A stretch of DNA of 64,000 nucleotides from Frankia sp. AgB1.9. Lineage in GTDB: Bacteria; Actinomycetota; Actinomycetes; Frankiales; Frankiaceae. Below the pieces are notes generated by a model. The model worked only from the letters and a program-made list of their open reading frames with translations, did not search any database and was not told where the DNA came from. The stretch covers positions 1 to 64,000 of the forward strand of contig NZ_JADWYX010000009.1 in assembly GCF_016786355.1 (NCBI RefSeq), read 5' to 3'. Positions 33,655 to 42,520 of this stretch are shown in pieces. A program made the position numbers and the translations under genes. Positions within the stretch are counted from its first letter, which is position 1; every line of letters starts with the position of its first letter.

Positions 33655-34740
33655 ATGCGGACCGAGAACGCTCTCGAGCGGCTGACCTCCTGGCTCCAGG
33701 AGCGGATGCCGGCCGGGACCGACCTCCAGGTCGAGAACTCCAGCCGCGTCACCTTCGGCCACTCGGCGGAGATGCTGGCGCTGACGCTCGGCTGGCGCAC
33801 CCCTACCGGACGGCGGCGCCAGGACGTCGTCGTGCGCCTGCGCCCGCCCTTTCCCGGGTTGCTGGAGCCGTACGACATGGCTCAACAGTTCACCATCCTG
33901 CGGGCACTGGAGAAGACCGACGTCCGCAGTCCGGCCGTCCTGTGGTTCGACGAGTCGGGCGAGGTCCTGGGACGGCCGTTCTATGTGATGGAGCGGGTAG
34001 CCGGAGACGTCTACGAGCAGCAGATGCCCGCCGAGCTGGACGCTCGGCCGGCGACGGTCCACCGGATGACGCGGGCACTGGTCGAACAGCTCGCGGCTAT
34101 CCACCTGGTGGACCTGTCCGGCACGGGACTCGTGGCTCTCGGCGATGGCCGTTCCTATCTCGACGACCAGCTCGACCGCTGGACGGCCGAGATGCGCCGG
34201 GTCCAGCGCGGCGAGCTCCCGGGGCTCGAGCGGCTCCTCGCCGAGCTGCGGGACCGCAGGCCGACGGCGTCAGAGCGGGTCACCCTCGTACACGGCGACC
34301 CGAAGCCCGGGAACTTCGCGTTCGTCGACGGCGAGGTCACGGGTGTGTTCGACTGGGAGATGGCAGGAATCGGCGATCCCCTCGCCGACGTCGGCTATCT
34401 CGACCTTCTCTGGAAGACACCCGTCTTCTTCACGAGCCGGCCGGCGGCACTGACCTCCGACGAGGCGGTCGCGTACTACGAGGAGCTGACCGGAATTCCG
34501 GTCCGGCATCGCGAGTGGTACCGCGCGTTACAGGCGTTCAAGACCTCCGTGATCCTTCTCGTCGGCGCCATGCTGTTCGACACGGGCCACACCGACGACC
34601 TCCGGTTCGGGATGATGGGTCGAGCTATCACGCCCTACGTCCGGCGCTCGCTGAGGGATTTCGGCGTCGACGAGTTGCCGCCGTCTGGACCCGTCGAGCC
34701 GCGACCGGAGCGGCTCCTGAAACCGGACCCAGCAGGCTGA
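33655..34740 (+). CDS. APH/choline-kinase-like phosphotransferase
   Basis: A 361-residue protein-kinase-like-fold phosphotransferase. Catalytic loop HGDPKPGN (213-220) with Asp215 as base, and the metal-binding DWE (233-235) in place of DFG are clear; LGRPFYVMERVAGDVY marks the hinge. Members of this group act on small molecules, and some actinobacterial ones on acyl-CoA-type substrates. ATG 33655 follows AAGGGAGCAGG. Its last 106 nt overlap the convergent sulfotransferase. It is cotranscribed with the 32436 gene. Confidence 0.85.
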   Translation: MRTENALERLTSWLQERMPAGTDLQVENSSRVTFGHSAEMLALTLGWRTPTGRRRQDVVVRLRPPFPGLLEPYDMAQQFTILRALEKTDVRSPAVLWFDESGEVLGRPFYVMERVAGDVYEQQMPAELDARPATVHRMTRALVEQLAAIHLVDLSGTGLVALGDGRSYLDDQLDRWTAEMRRVQRGELPGLERLLAELRDRRPTASERVTLVHGDPKPGNFAFVDGEVTGVFDWEMAGIGDPLADVGYLDLLWKTPVFFTSRPAALTSDEAVAYYEELTGIPVRHREWYRALQAFKTSVILLVGAMLFDTGHTDDLRFGMMGRAITPYVRRSLRDFGVDELPPSGPVEPRPERLLKPDPAG

Positions 34741-35648
34741 CGGCCCTCGCCGACGCGCGGGCGCGGAACGAACCAGGGCCGGGCCCCGGCTTCCAGATCG
34801 ACATCGGGGCGAGGTCGCGCACGGTCGTCCCGGCCGGCCTCGGTCGGGTCTGGGTCGCCCGGCTTCAGGTATCCCCAGGCGCGGGCGGCGGCGCGCAGCT
34901 TGGGGGGAATCGACGTGGGCGGCTCGGCCGGTGCCTGAATCCTGCCCGATCTGATCTTGTCGCGCCAGTCGCCGATACCGGGAACGAGCTGGTCTCGGTC
35001 AGTGCCGTAGTCGAGCATGGCCGGCTCGAACTCGACGCCGAGGAACTCGCACAGGTCGGACATGACCTCCGCCGGCCGGGCCGCGAGGTCCTCGTAACGC
35101 ACCGTTGGGCCGGGCAGCGCCTGCCGGGCCGCCTCCAGCTCTGTCATGAACGGTTCGATGCCGAGCTTCAGCTCCCGCGCATAGCCGCCGGTCACCAGAC
35201 GGACAGCGTCCTGGGTGAGGTCGCGGGCATACCTCACACGGTCCCTCGTGCCGAAGCTCTTGGCGGCGGACACCGCGGACTCGGCCACGGCCGCCGGATG
35301 GCGAATGAGGAAGATGAAGCGGGCGTCTGGCCAACACTCGACGATTCGTTCCCACATGAGCACGTTCGTGGGCGTCTTCTCGACGATGATTTCCTTGCCG
35401 CTGGCGACCAGACTCCGGTGCAGAAGGCGGTCCCAGAGGAGGTGCTCGACGCTTCGGACCGTGAGACCGGAGGCCCTCAAGGACGTCTCACCAAAAGAGG
35501 AGAAACACTTCACTCGCTGCATGTTCAGGTATAGCTCGTGCGGTGAGTGGATACGGCTGTGACTGTCCAGGATGCACCGCAGAAGCGTCGACCCCGACCG
35601 CGGCGGCGACAGCAGGAAGATCGGAGACTGCACCAGTCTGTCGCGCAT
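34635..35648 (-). CDS. PAPS-dependent sulfotransferase family protein
   Basis: A 337-residue protein. The 5'-phosphosulfate-binding loop is SPPRSGSTLL (14-23), and RFIFLIRHPAAVAES with YEDLAARPAEVMSDLCEFLG (3'-phosphate binding and family end) come in order. It is predicted to transfer sulfate from PAPS to a hydroxyl of a lipid or sugar. ATG 35648 follows GGAAGGA. The C-terminal 70 residues are Arg/Gly/Ser-rich and not part of the fold; the last 35 are encoded in the overlap with the phosphotransferase, so the natural end may once have been earlier. Confidence 0.85.
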   Translation of the reverse strand: MRDRLVQSPIFLLSPPRSGSTLLRCILDSHSRIHSPHELYLNMQRVKCFSSFGETSLRASGLTVRSVEHLLWDRLLHRSLVASGKEIIVEKTPTNVLMWERIVECWPDARFIFLIRHPAAVAESAVSAAKSFGTRDRVRYARDLTQDAVRLVTGGYARELKLGIEPFMTELEAARQALPGPTVRYEDLAARPAEVMSDLCEFLGVEFEPAMLDYGTDRDQLVPGIGDWRDKIRSGRIQAPAEPPTSIPPKLRAAARAWGYLKPGDPDPTEAGRDDRARPRPDVDLEAGARPWFVPRPRVGEGRQPAGSGFRSRSGRGSTGPDGGNSSTPKSLSERRT

Positions 35649-36015
35649 GCGCTGGTTCCTTCCGGCTGCCGATCCCGATGCGAAGGCGGGAGCCTGAGCT
35701 TGCCTGAAAGCTGCCAAGGAGTACGGGCGACATTCCGCGAGCACGCGCACGCCACGTGGACGACGTCCGCTCCGCTCCTCCGGCGGCCACGCTCGTGGAC
35801 CGCATCGAGCCTCAGGCGTAAGCGGACAGCCGGCCTACCGAGGCGGACCACGGGCGCGGGGCCATCAGCCTGCCCGCACGCCGGCAGAGCCGTGGTCTCC
35901 GGGCGGCGACGCGCCCCGAGCGTTGAACGTTGAGCGGCCAGGCCACATGTCGGTCATCTCATAACGTGCGTGTCTGTCTTTGACGGTATGAATCGCCATC
36001 CGTAGCGTGCGCGGT
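35649..36015. other. Intergenic region, no gene recognised
   Basis: This gap separates divergent sulfotransferase and penicillin-binding protein genes. Open frames present are Arg/Pro-rich and look like chance. An AT-richer stretch (35948-36000, including CATAACGTGCGTGTCTGTC) may hold the promoter of the penicillin-binding protein. No clear operator was seen. Confidence 0.45.
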
Positions 36016-37851
36016 ATGGACCCGTGGGCGCCGGATCCGGCCGAAAATCGCTCCTGGGCAGACACGGGGTACGAGTCGCGGAACTCAGCCGACCCGGACG
36101 CGGAGTTCGACCGGACGTCCGAGTGGCGGAATCCGCCCCCGTCGGACACGGGGCGCGGGTGGCAGGACGCGCCTCACCCGGCCAGGAGCCACAAGCGCCG
36201 GAGGTCGTGGAAGTTCATCACGCTCGTGACGACCGTGGCCGTGGTCGTCCTGGTCGCCGTCACCGCGACGATCGTGTCCGTGGTCGCGCCAGGCAAGAAG
36301 AGCCATCCGATCGTCGGGTTCGTGCCGACGGGGACCTCTCCGGAGCAGGACGGCGAGCAGATCACCACCGCGTTCCTGACTGCGTGGGGGGCCGGCAACC
36401 TCGGGTTGGCGGCCGGCTACACCGACAGCCCGCAGGCCGCCCAGGCGGCGCTCGCCGCGTACCGCGAGGGCCTCCATCTCGGCACGCTGAACAGCTCGAC
36501 CGCCGGCGCCACCGCGCTGGCAGCGACGCCGACCGCGACCGCGTCGACGCCGCGGATCAAGGTCACCATCGCGGTGAACGCCCAGGTCGGGGCCCCAGCA
36601 AGCTCCGGGACGGTCAGCGGTACGTGGAGCTACCACTCGTCGCTGCTCGCGTACCAGAAGCCGGACTCGCCCGCATGGTCCATCGCGTGGGCACCTGACG
36701 TCCTCGCGCCGAACCTCACCGCGACCACCCATCTCGCCGCCATCGCGGTGGCCCCGACGGCCACGTCCGTCCTCGACGCGACCGGCAACAGCCTCACCAC
36801 CTACGGGGACGCGGGCCTGAACACGATCACGGGGGTTCTGAAGGCCAGCCCGCCCAAGGACCTGGGGCAGTCGGGACTCGACGTCGAGATCCAGGCCGCG
36901 GACGGAACGGCGGTCAAGGGCAGCCAGGCAGTGATCTCCGCGCCGGTCGACGCCACCCTGGCCACCACGATCAGCGCCAAGGCGGAGCAGGCCGCGCGCG
37001 GCGCCGTCGCCGAGCACCCGCAGAGTTCGATGGTCGCCATCCAGCCGTCCACCGGCCAGATCCTCGCTATCGCCAACAACGCCGGCTTCAACGACTTCGC
37101 GCTCACCGCCGCGGTGGCGCCAGGCTCGACGGGAAAAATCATCTCGGCCGCGGCCCTGATCAGCCAGGGGGTCCTCAGCGCGAGCACCCCGGTCGAGTGC
37201 CCGGCCGTCTACACGGTGCAGGGCATCAGCTACCACAACGACAAGAACGAGTCCGAGCCGGCGTCGACGCCGTTCTCCACCGACTTCGCCCAGTCCTGCA
37301 ACAACGCGTTCAGCCAGTGGTGGCAGCACGAGAGCGACGGCCGCCTCGCCGCGGTCGCGAAGCAGTACTTCGGCCTCAACCAGGCCTGGGACATCGGGCT
37401 GGGCAAACCTGGCACCTATTACAAGCAGCCGCCGGGTGCCAGCGGCTCCGAACTGGCCCAGAACATGTTCGGCCAGGGCCAACTCACCGCGTCGCCGCTC
37501 GCGATGGCCTCCGTCGCGGCCACCGTCGCGAACGGGACCTTCAAGCAGCCCGTCCTGCTACCCGGAGCCCAGCAGATCGGCGCGACTCCCCTGCCCGCCA
37601 ACGTCGACTCGCAGCTGAAATCCATGATGCGCGAGGTGGTCACCCAGGGCACGGCCGCCGGGCTCGGGTTCGGCCCGACCGTCTACGCCAAGACAGGCAC
37701 CGCGGACGTCGACAACCAGGGACAGCCCAACAGCTGGTTCGTGGCCTTCGACCCAGCCCAGGACATCGCCGTCGCCTGCCTCGTCCTCAACGCCGGCTAC
37801 GGCGCCCAGGTCGCCGCCCCCGAGGTTCAGCACTTCCTGGCCAACTATTAG
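36016..37851 (+). CDS. Class B penicillin-binding protein with MecA-N-like domain
   Basis: A 611-residue DD-transpeptidase. It has a 60-residue basic/acidic cytosolic tail, one transmembrane helix (66-91), an NTF2-like MecA_N-type domain (about 108-235) and a transpeptidase domain (about 320-611) with all three motifs: STGK (Ser371), SCN (427-429) and KTGT (559-562). It cross-links peptidoglycan outside the membrane. The domain order resembles PbpA-like/MecA-type class B PBPs of actinobacteria. The start is ATG 36016 without a good ribosome-binding site; GTG 36007 in frame is an alternative. It stands alone and ends overlapping the TspO gene by 4 nt. Confidence 0.92.
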   Translation: MDPWAPDPAENRSWADTGYESRNSADPDAEFDRTSEWRNPPPSDTGRGWQDAPHPARSHKRRRSWKFITLVTTVAVVVLVAVTATIVSVVAPGKKSHPIVGFVPTGTSPEQDGEQITTAFLTAWGAGNLGLAAGYTDSPQAAQAALAAYREGLHLGTLNSSTAGATALAATPTATASTPRIKVTIAVNAQVGAPASSGTVSGTWSYHSSLLAYQKPDSPAWSIAWAPDVLAPNLTATTHLAAIAVAPTATSVLDATGNSLTTYGDAGLNTITGVLKASPPKDLGQSGLDVEIQAADGTAVKGSQAVISAPVDATLATTISAKAEQAARGAVAEHPQSSMVAIQPSTGQILAIANNAGFNDFALTAAVAPGSTGKIISAAALISQGVLSASTPVECPAVYTVQGISYHNDKNESEPASTPFSTDFAQSCNNAFSQWWQHESDGRLAAVAKQYFGLNQAWDIGLGKPGTYYKQPPGASGSELAQNMFGQGQLTASPLAMASVAATVANGTFKQPVLLPGAQQIGATPLPANVDSQLKSMMREVVTQGTAAGLGFGPTVYAKTGTADVDNQGQPNSWFVAFDPAQDIAVACLVLNAGYGAQVAAPEVQHFLANY

Positions 37852-38372
37852 GTACTGGGCGCCCCACGGACCTCGCGGCCGAGCGGCGGCCTTTCGGGTC
37901 CTTGGCCCGGATTGCGCAGGGCGATCGCGGCGTTCAGGCCGGTGGCGAAGCCGGTCCAGGCGGCGTAGGGAAGCAGCGCCGCGCCGGCGAGCCGGTCGGC
38001 CTGCCAGGCCCGGCGTAGCAGAACGACGTTCGCCACGTTCAGCGCGACGATCTCGGCCAACGCCAGGCGCGGACGCCGGGCCCGGAAGAACAGCGGCGTC
38101 CAACCGGCGTTCAGCGCGAGGTCGATCCCGAACGCGCGCCGCAGCTGCCTGCGCTGCGCAGCGCCGGCGCTCGCGTCCAGCGCCCGGGCGCCGGCGTACG
38201 CGATCGAGGCGTACAGCGGCGTCCACACGGCGGGAAACACCTGCGCCGGCGGCTGCCAGGCGGGCTTGTCCAACGATCGGTACCAGTCGGAGTCGGGGCT
38301 GGTGCCGATCGCGCCACCGGCGGCGGCCACCGCTGTGGCCAGACTCGTCCTGGCCAGGTTCGAGACTCGCAT
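37848..38372 (-). CDS. TspO/MBR family protein
   Basis: A 174-residue five-helix membrane protein of the TspO family. Seen: WYRSLDKPAWQPPAQVFPAVWTPLYASIAYA in loop 1 and helix 1-2, LNAGWTPLFFRARRPRLA (helix 3) and LLPYAAWTGFATGLNAAIALRN (helix 5). These bind porphyrins or cholesterol-like ligands. ATG 38372. It is convergent with the penicillin-binding protein. Some 20 residues precede the first family motif. Confidence 0.92.
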   Translation of the reverse strand: MRVSNLARTSLATAVAAAGGAIGTSPDSDWYRSLDKPAWQPPAQVFPAVWTPLYASIAYAGARALDASAGAAQRRQLRRAFGIDLALNAGWTPLFFRARRPRLALAEIVALNVANVVLLRRAWQADRLAGAALLPYAAWTGFATGLNAAIALRNPGQGPERPPLGREVRGAPST

Positions 38373-38628
38373 ACGAGTCCGATACCCCGCTGGACGGCGA
38401 CCGCCGCATCAGGGAACCGGCTCGGCCCGTCCTGCGCACGTTGAGAGCGGTTGCGACGGAGCCACCTCGGCAGATAGAACCGTGTTACAGCGGCCCCCGC
38501 CGGCCGGCCGGCTCTCTGATCAGAAATGGCATGGCCGCTCCCCCTGGCCGCGGCCGTAGCTCGCGGAACGACGACGGAGCACCGTTCTCTCCGCGCCCTG
38601 TCGCACGCTCGACGACGGAGGTCTCGTC

Positions 38629-39843
38629 TTGTCCTTATCGCGCACGATCACCAACGAAGTGGCCGGCGGGACGCGGTGGCCGCTACGTTTCGGCATCTTC
38701 CTGGCGCCGTTCCACAAGGCCGGCCGCAACCCGACGCTTTTGCTCGAACAGGACCTGGCGCTGCTCGAACACCTCGACCGGCTCGGTTTCGACGAAGCCT
38801 GGATCGGCGAGCACCACTCCGGCGGCTGGGAGATCATCTCCTCGCCCGAGGTCTTCATCGCGCACGCGGCGGCGCGAACCCGGCGCATCCGGCTCGGCAC
38901 GGGGGTGGTGTCGCTGCCGTACCACCATCCCCTGCACGTGGCCGACCGGATCGTGCTGCTCGATCATCTGACCCGAGGCCGGACGATGCTCGGCGTGGGC
39001 CCAGGCCAGCTCGCCTCCGACGCGCACATGCTCGGCATCGACACGAACCAGCAGCGGGCGATGATGGAGGAGTCCCTCGAGGCGATCGTGGCCCTGCTGG
39101 CCGGCGAGGAGCCGGTGACCCGACAGACCGACTGGTTCACGCTGCGCGACGCCGTGCTGCAGCTGGCGCCCTTCACCCGCCCACGCCCGGAGATCGCGGT
39201 CGCGGCGACGTTCTCCCCCGCCGGTCCCCGCACGGCCGGCCGGTTCGGCGCCGGCCTGCTGTCGATCGCGGCGAGCCAGGCGGGCGGGTTCGATGTCCTC
39301 GGCTCGCACTGGGAGGTCGCGAACCAGGTCGCCGCGCAGCACGGGCAGACGATGGACCGACGCGACTGGCGGCTGATGGGCATGATGCATCTGGCCGACA
39401 CCCCGGAACAGGCCGCGAAGGACCTCGAGTACGGCCTCGCGGACGTGCAGAACTACCAGTCGAAGGTGCTGCCGATCTCCCTCGACCCATCGACGCCGCT
39501 GCGGGAACGGATCGAGCAGGGAAACGCGTCCGGCTCGTTGATCTGCGGCACGCCGGACCTGGCGATCGCGCAGATCGAGCGGTTGTGGCACCAGTCCGGC
39601 GGCTTCGGCGCCTACCTGCTGCTGGCCGCCGACTTCGCCAACCCCGCGGCCACCCAACACAGCTACGAGCTGTTCGCCCGTGAGGTCATGCCACATTTCA
39701 CCGGAGCGTCGGCCGCGCCGTTGGCTTCCGAGAACTGGCAGTTCGGCAAGTCGACGACCTGGCGCGACCAGACGGCCGCGGCGATCGGCAAGGCGATTCA
39801 GGACCACGCCGCCGCCACCACGCCGGCGGACGCGAAAAGCTGA
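38629..39843 (+). CDS. LLM class flavin-dependent monooxygenase
   Basis: A 404-residue luciferase-like enzyme, longer than the F420 types. It shows RFGIFLAPFHKAGRNPTLLLEQDLALLEHLDRLGFDEAWIGEHHSGGWEIISSPEVFIAHAA with the EHHS motif, GTGVVSLPYHHPLHVADR and GRTMLGVGPGQL, i.e. the FMN-dependent alkanal/limonene monooxygenase-like subgroup. TTG 38629 is preceded by GACGGAGG. It stands alone, and the C-terminal 40 residues may be a lid. A reductase partner is not nearby. Confidence 0.88.
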   Translation: MSLSRTITNEVAGGTRWPLRFGIFLAPFHKAGRNPTLLLEQDLALLEHLDRLGFDEAWIGEHHSGGWEIISSPEVFIAHAAARTRRIRLGTGVVSLPYHHPLHVADRIVLLDHLTRGRTMLGVGPGQLASDAHMLGIDTNQQRAMMEESLEAIVALLAGEEPVTRQTDWFTLRDAVLQLAPFTRPRPEIAVAATFSPAGPRTAGRFGAGLLSIAASQAGGFDVLGSHWEVANQVAAQHGQTMDRRDWRLMGMMHLADTPEQAAKDLEYGLADVQNYQSKVLPISLDPSTPLRERIEQGNASGSLICGTPDLAIAQIERLWHQSGGFGAYLLLAADFANPAATQHSYELFAREVMPHFTGASAAPLASENWQFGKSTTWRDQTAAAIGKAIQDHAAATTPADAKS

Positions 39844-39921
39844 CCCCGCCGCGCCCCGTCAGCCTGATCGGCCAGCGGCAGTGTCCCTGCAACGCCGCGG
39901 GTAGTCCGCAGGGGTGTCAGA

Positions 39922-40848
39922 TCACCATCGAGGCGCGCTCGCGAGTAGGTGGTCGCGGACGGCCGCCACGTGCGCGACGGCGTCCGCGGTCGGTAGGCGG
40001 GCGAGCCACAGCGTGTTGATGGGCGGGTCGCTGGGGGTGTGCAGGATGGTGAGTCGCTGGTGGGCGAGTGACTCGCGGCAGAGGTAGTGCGGGAGCACGC
40101 TGATGCCCGCGCCGGCGATCGTGGCGGCGAGTACTGCTCGCAGATCGGGCGCGACGAGGGCGGCGTTTCCGCCGCGCGGGACGCCGAAGACGTGTCGCCA
40201 GTACCTGCGGATGATCGGAAGGTTGTCGGCGTAGGCGAGGATCGGGACTTTCCGCAGGATTTCCGGGCCGTGCTGGTCGAGGTCGGCCGCCGGCAGTCGC
40301 TGTGCCCATTCCGGCGTCGCGACGAGGATGAACTCCTCGTCGTAAAGCGGTTCGGCCACGATCCCTGGCCGGCGGGGCCTGGTGCTGGTCACGACGAGAT
40401 CGGCGTTCCGGTTGGTCAGCGCGTCGAGTAGCGGGTCGGGCAGGCCGAATCGGATGCGGGCGGTGAGCCCGTGACGCAGCAGCGGCGCGAGGGACGGGAC
40501 GACGACGGCGGCGGTGAACTCGGCCGGGCCCGCGAGGTAAACCGTCCGTCCCGTCAGGCGGTCCTGTTGGCCGTCGGCTGTCGTCACCGCCGCGGCGAGT
40601 TCGTCGAGTGGACCGGCGACGCGCTGGGCCAGGTCGTCGGCGGCCGGGGTCGGCGCCACGCCGCGCGCCAGCCGGGTGAACAGGGCCCGGCCCAGGTCAC
40701 GTTCCAGCGTCCGGATCTGGGCGGTCACCGTTGGCTGCGCGAGGGCGAGCGCGGTCGCCGCCGCGGTCATGGAGCCGGCGCGGTACACGGCCAGGAAGGT
40801 CCGCAGGAGATCGAGCGACGGCGCAGGGGGCGCGGACACGGCTCTCAC
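39922..40848 (-). CDS. LysR family transcriptional regulator
   Basis: A 308-residue LTTR. HTH: LDLLRTFLAVYRAGSMTAAATALALAQPTVTAQIRTLERDLGRALFTRLARG, residues 12-63; then the type 2 periplasmic-binding-like effector domain. GTG 40848. It is divergent from the DJ-1-like gene with a palindrome between, so it probably activates or represses that gene and itself. Confidence 0.92.
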   Translation of the reverse strand: MRAVSAPPAPSLDLLRTFLAVYRAGSMTAAATALALAQPTVTAQIRTLERDLGRALFTRLARGVAPTPAADDLAQRVAGPLDELAAAVTTADGQQDRLTGRTVYLAGPAEFTAAVVVPSLAPLLRHGLTARIRFGLPDPLLDALTNRNADLVVTSTRPRRPGIVAEPLYDEEFILVATPEWAQRLPAADLDQHGPEILRKVPILAYADNLPIIRRYWRHVFGVPRGGNAALVAPDLRAVLAATIAGAGISVLPHYLCRESLAHQRLTILHTPSDPPINTLWLARLPTADAVAHVAAVRDHLLASAPRW

Positions 40849-40873
40849 AGCGATCAGAATATCGATGGCTTAG

Positions 40874-40887
40874 TGCCGTTTACGGCA
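40874..40887. promoter_or_regulatory. LysR-type operator candidate
   Basis: TGCCGT-TT-ACGGCA is a perfect palindrome in the 110-nt gap between the divergent LysR and DJ-1-like genes. Its position just upstream of the LysR start fits an autoregulatory recognition site. Confidence 0.5.
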
Positions 40888-40958
40888 TGCGACATCCTGT
40901 CGTTGCGCGGGCAGGCTGAGAGACCGGAAGAACGCCGAGCGTCCTCATGGGAGATCGC

Positions 40959-41687
40959 ATGTCCGTCCCAGCTGCCGGAGACATCGCGGGCGCCGCCCGC
41001 CCGGCCCGCGTCCTGATCGGTCTGACCAGCCACGGAAAGCTCGGCGAGACCGGGCGCACCACGGGCTTCTACGTCAGCGAGGCGGCCCATCCGTGGCAGG
41101 TGCTCACGGCCGCGGGCCACCAGGTCGAACTGGCGAGTGTCGCGGGCGGCGAACCGCCTCGGGACGGCTTCGACGCCGACGACGCCATCCAGGGCGCGTT
41201 CCTCGCCGACCCGGCGATCGCCCGCCAGCTGGCCGCCACCCGCAGTTTCGCGAGCGTGGACCCGGACCGGTATGACGCGGTCCTGTTCGCGGGTGGCCAC
41301 GGGACGATGTGGGACTTTCCCAACGACACCGCGGCGGCGGCGCTGACGAGGCGGATCTGGGAGCACGGCGGCATCGTGGCGGCCGTCTGCCACGGACCGG
41401 CGGCGCTGGTGAACGTGACCCTCTCGGATGGCACGTACCTGGTCGCCGGGCGGGACGTCGCGGCCTTCACCGATGACGAGGAACGCGCGGTGGGCCTGGC
41501 CGAGACGGTGCCGTTCCTGCTGGCCAGCACACTCGCCGCGCGCGGAGCCCGACACCACCCCGCGCCGAACTTCACCGCCCAGGTCGTCCGCGACGGCCGG
41601 CTCGTCACGGGGCAGAACCCGGCCAGCGCCGCTGGAGTCGCCGAGCAGATCCTCGCCGTCCTCGCCGAGGTCGACCGACGCGCCTGA
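40959..41687 (+). CDS. DJ-1/PfpI (class I glutamine amidotransferase-like) protein
   Basis: A 242-residue protein. AGGHG (111-115) and the nucleophile elbow AAVCHGPAAL with Cys144-His145 are those of Hsp31/DJ-1-type chaperone-like hydrolases and glyoxalase III. FYVSEAAHPWQVLTAAGHQVELAS is the family N-terminal part. ATG 40959 is used because GGGAG is 5 nt upstream; the ATG at 40947 has no good ribosome-binding site. It is probably under LysR control and may act on methylglyoxal-like aldehydes. Confidence 0.88.
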   Translation: MSVPAAGDIAGAARPARVLIGLTSHGKLGETGRTTGFYVSEAAHPWQVLTAAGHQVELASVAGGEPPRDGFDADDAIQGAFLADPAIARQLAATRSFASVDPDRYDAVLFAGGHGTMWDFPNDTAAAALTRRIWEHGGIVAAVCHGPAALVNVTLSDGTYLVAGRDVAAFTDDEERAVGLAETVPFLLASTLAARGARHHPAPNFTAQVVRDGRLVTGQNPASAAGVAEQILAVLAEVDRRA

Positions 41688-41704
41688 ACCGGTCCCGAGA
41701 TGTT

Positions 41705-41725
41705 ATGCAATATATTGGATGCAAT
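41705..41725 (+). promoter_or_regulatory. AT-rich direct repeat, candidate promoter or operator
   Basis: ATGCAAT occurs at 41705-41711 and 41719-41725, and CAATATATTG (41708-41717) is a perfect palindrome. It is the most AT-rich island near the hydrolase gene (start 41759), so a promoter or a regulator site there is likely. Confidence 0.4.
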
Positions 41726-41758
41726 CATGTCGTGGCCGTGTCGGCCGAGGAGGGCGGA

Positions 41759-42475
41759 ATGGAACCGGGGCCTGAAGCGGAGCAGAGATCAGCCGCAAGG
41801 CCACGGGTAGTGCTGGTCCACGGCCTGCGGGACGAAGGCTCCAGCTTCGACCCGGTGGCGCGTCTTCTTCCGGGCCTCGAGGTTCTGCGCTACGACCGGC
41901 ACGGCTGGGGCGCGTCCCCGAACTGGGACGGCGTGGAGGCGGACCTCGGCGGACACGTCGACGACCTTCTGCGGGTTCTGGCCGGCCGGCCGGCGACCGT
42001 CGTCGGGCACAGCTGGGGCGGCAACGTGGCGCTGGCGGCAGCGATCCGTCACCCGGACCTGGTCGAGGCCGTCGGCATCTGGGAGACAGCCATGCCGTGG
42101 GCCGACTGGTGGCCCCGGGAGCATCGCGCCGTCATCCAGGAGACCATCGACCGCGCCGCCGTGACGCGGCCCGGCAGCCCACGCCAGCTCCGGGAACGGG
42201 CCTTGGCCGCGGCCGAGATGACACTGACGCTGGACCCCCCGTTCGACCCGGGCCAGCTGACGGTGCCGCGCGTCGTGGGATACGGAACGGCGTCCTTTCC
42301 GCACTTCGCCGACGGCATGCGGGCCTTCGCCGCGCAGGTCGGTGCCGAGACGGTCAGCTTCGCCGGCGCCTCGCACATGGTGCACCGGGAGGACCCCGCC
42401 GGTTTCGCCTCCTTCGTTCAGCGGGTCGCCGACCGGAGGCCTGCCACGAGACTGGTCGCGGGCGGCGTGGACTGA
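41759..42475 (+). CDS. Alpha/beta hydrolase
   Basis: A 238-residue alpha/beta-fold hydrolase: VVLVHGLRDEGSSFDPVARLLPG at the oxyanion strand, VLRYDRHGWGAS, the nucleophile elbow GHSWGG (Ser85), and SHMVHREDP with the catalytic His. ATG 41759 follows GGAGGGCGG; the frame also opens at 41705, but that start would sit in the promoter-like island. The substrate is unknown. It is convergent with the MFS transporter. Confidence 0.87.
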   Translation: MEPGPEAEQRSAARPRVVLVHGLRDEGSSFDPVARLLPGLEVLRYDRHGWGASPNWDGVEADLGGHVDDLLRVLAGRPATVVGHSWGGNVALAAAIRHPDLVEAVGIWETAMPWADWWPREHRAVIQETIDRAAVTRPGSPRQLRERALAAAEMTLTLDPPFDPGQLTVPRVVGYGTASFPHFADGMRAFAAQVGAETVSFAGASHMVHREDPAGFASFVQRVADRRPATRLVAGGVD

Positions 42476-42520
42476 TCCGCTGCCGGTCATCGCGGCCACC
42501 CGCCGGTCCGGCTGTTGCCC

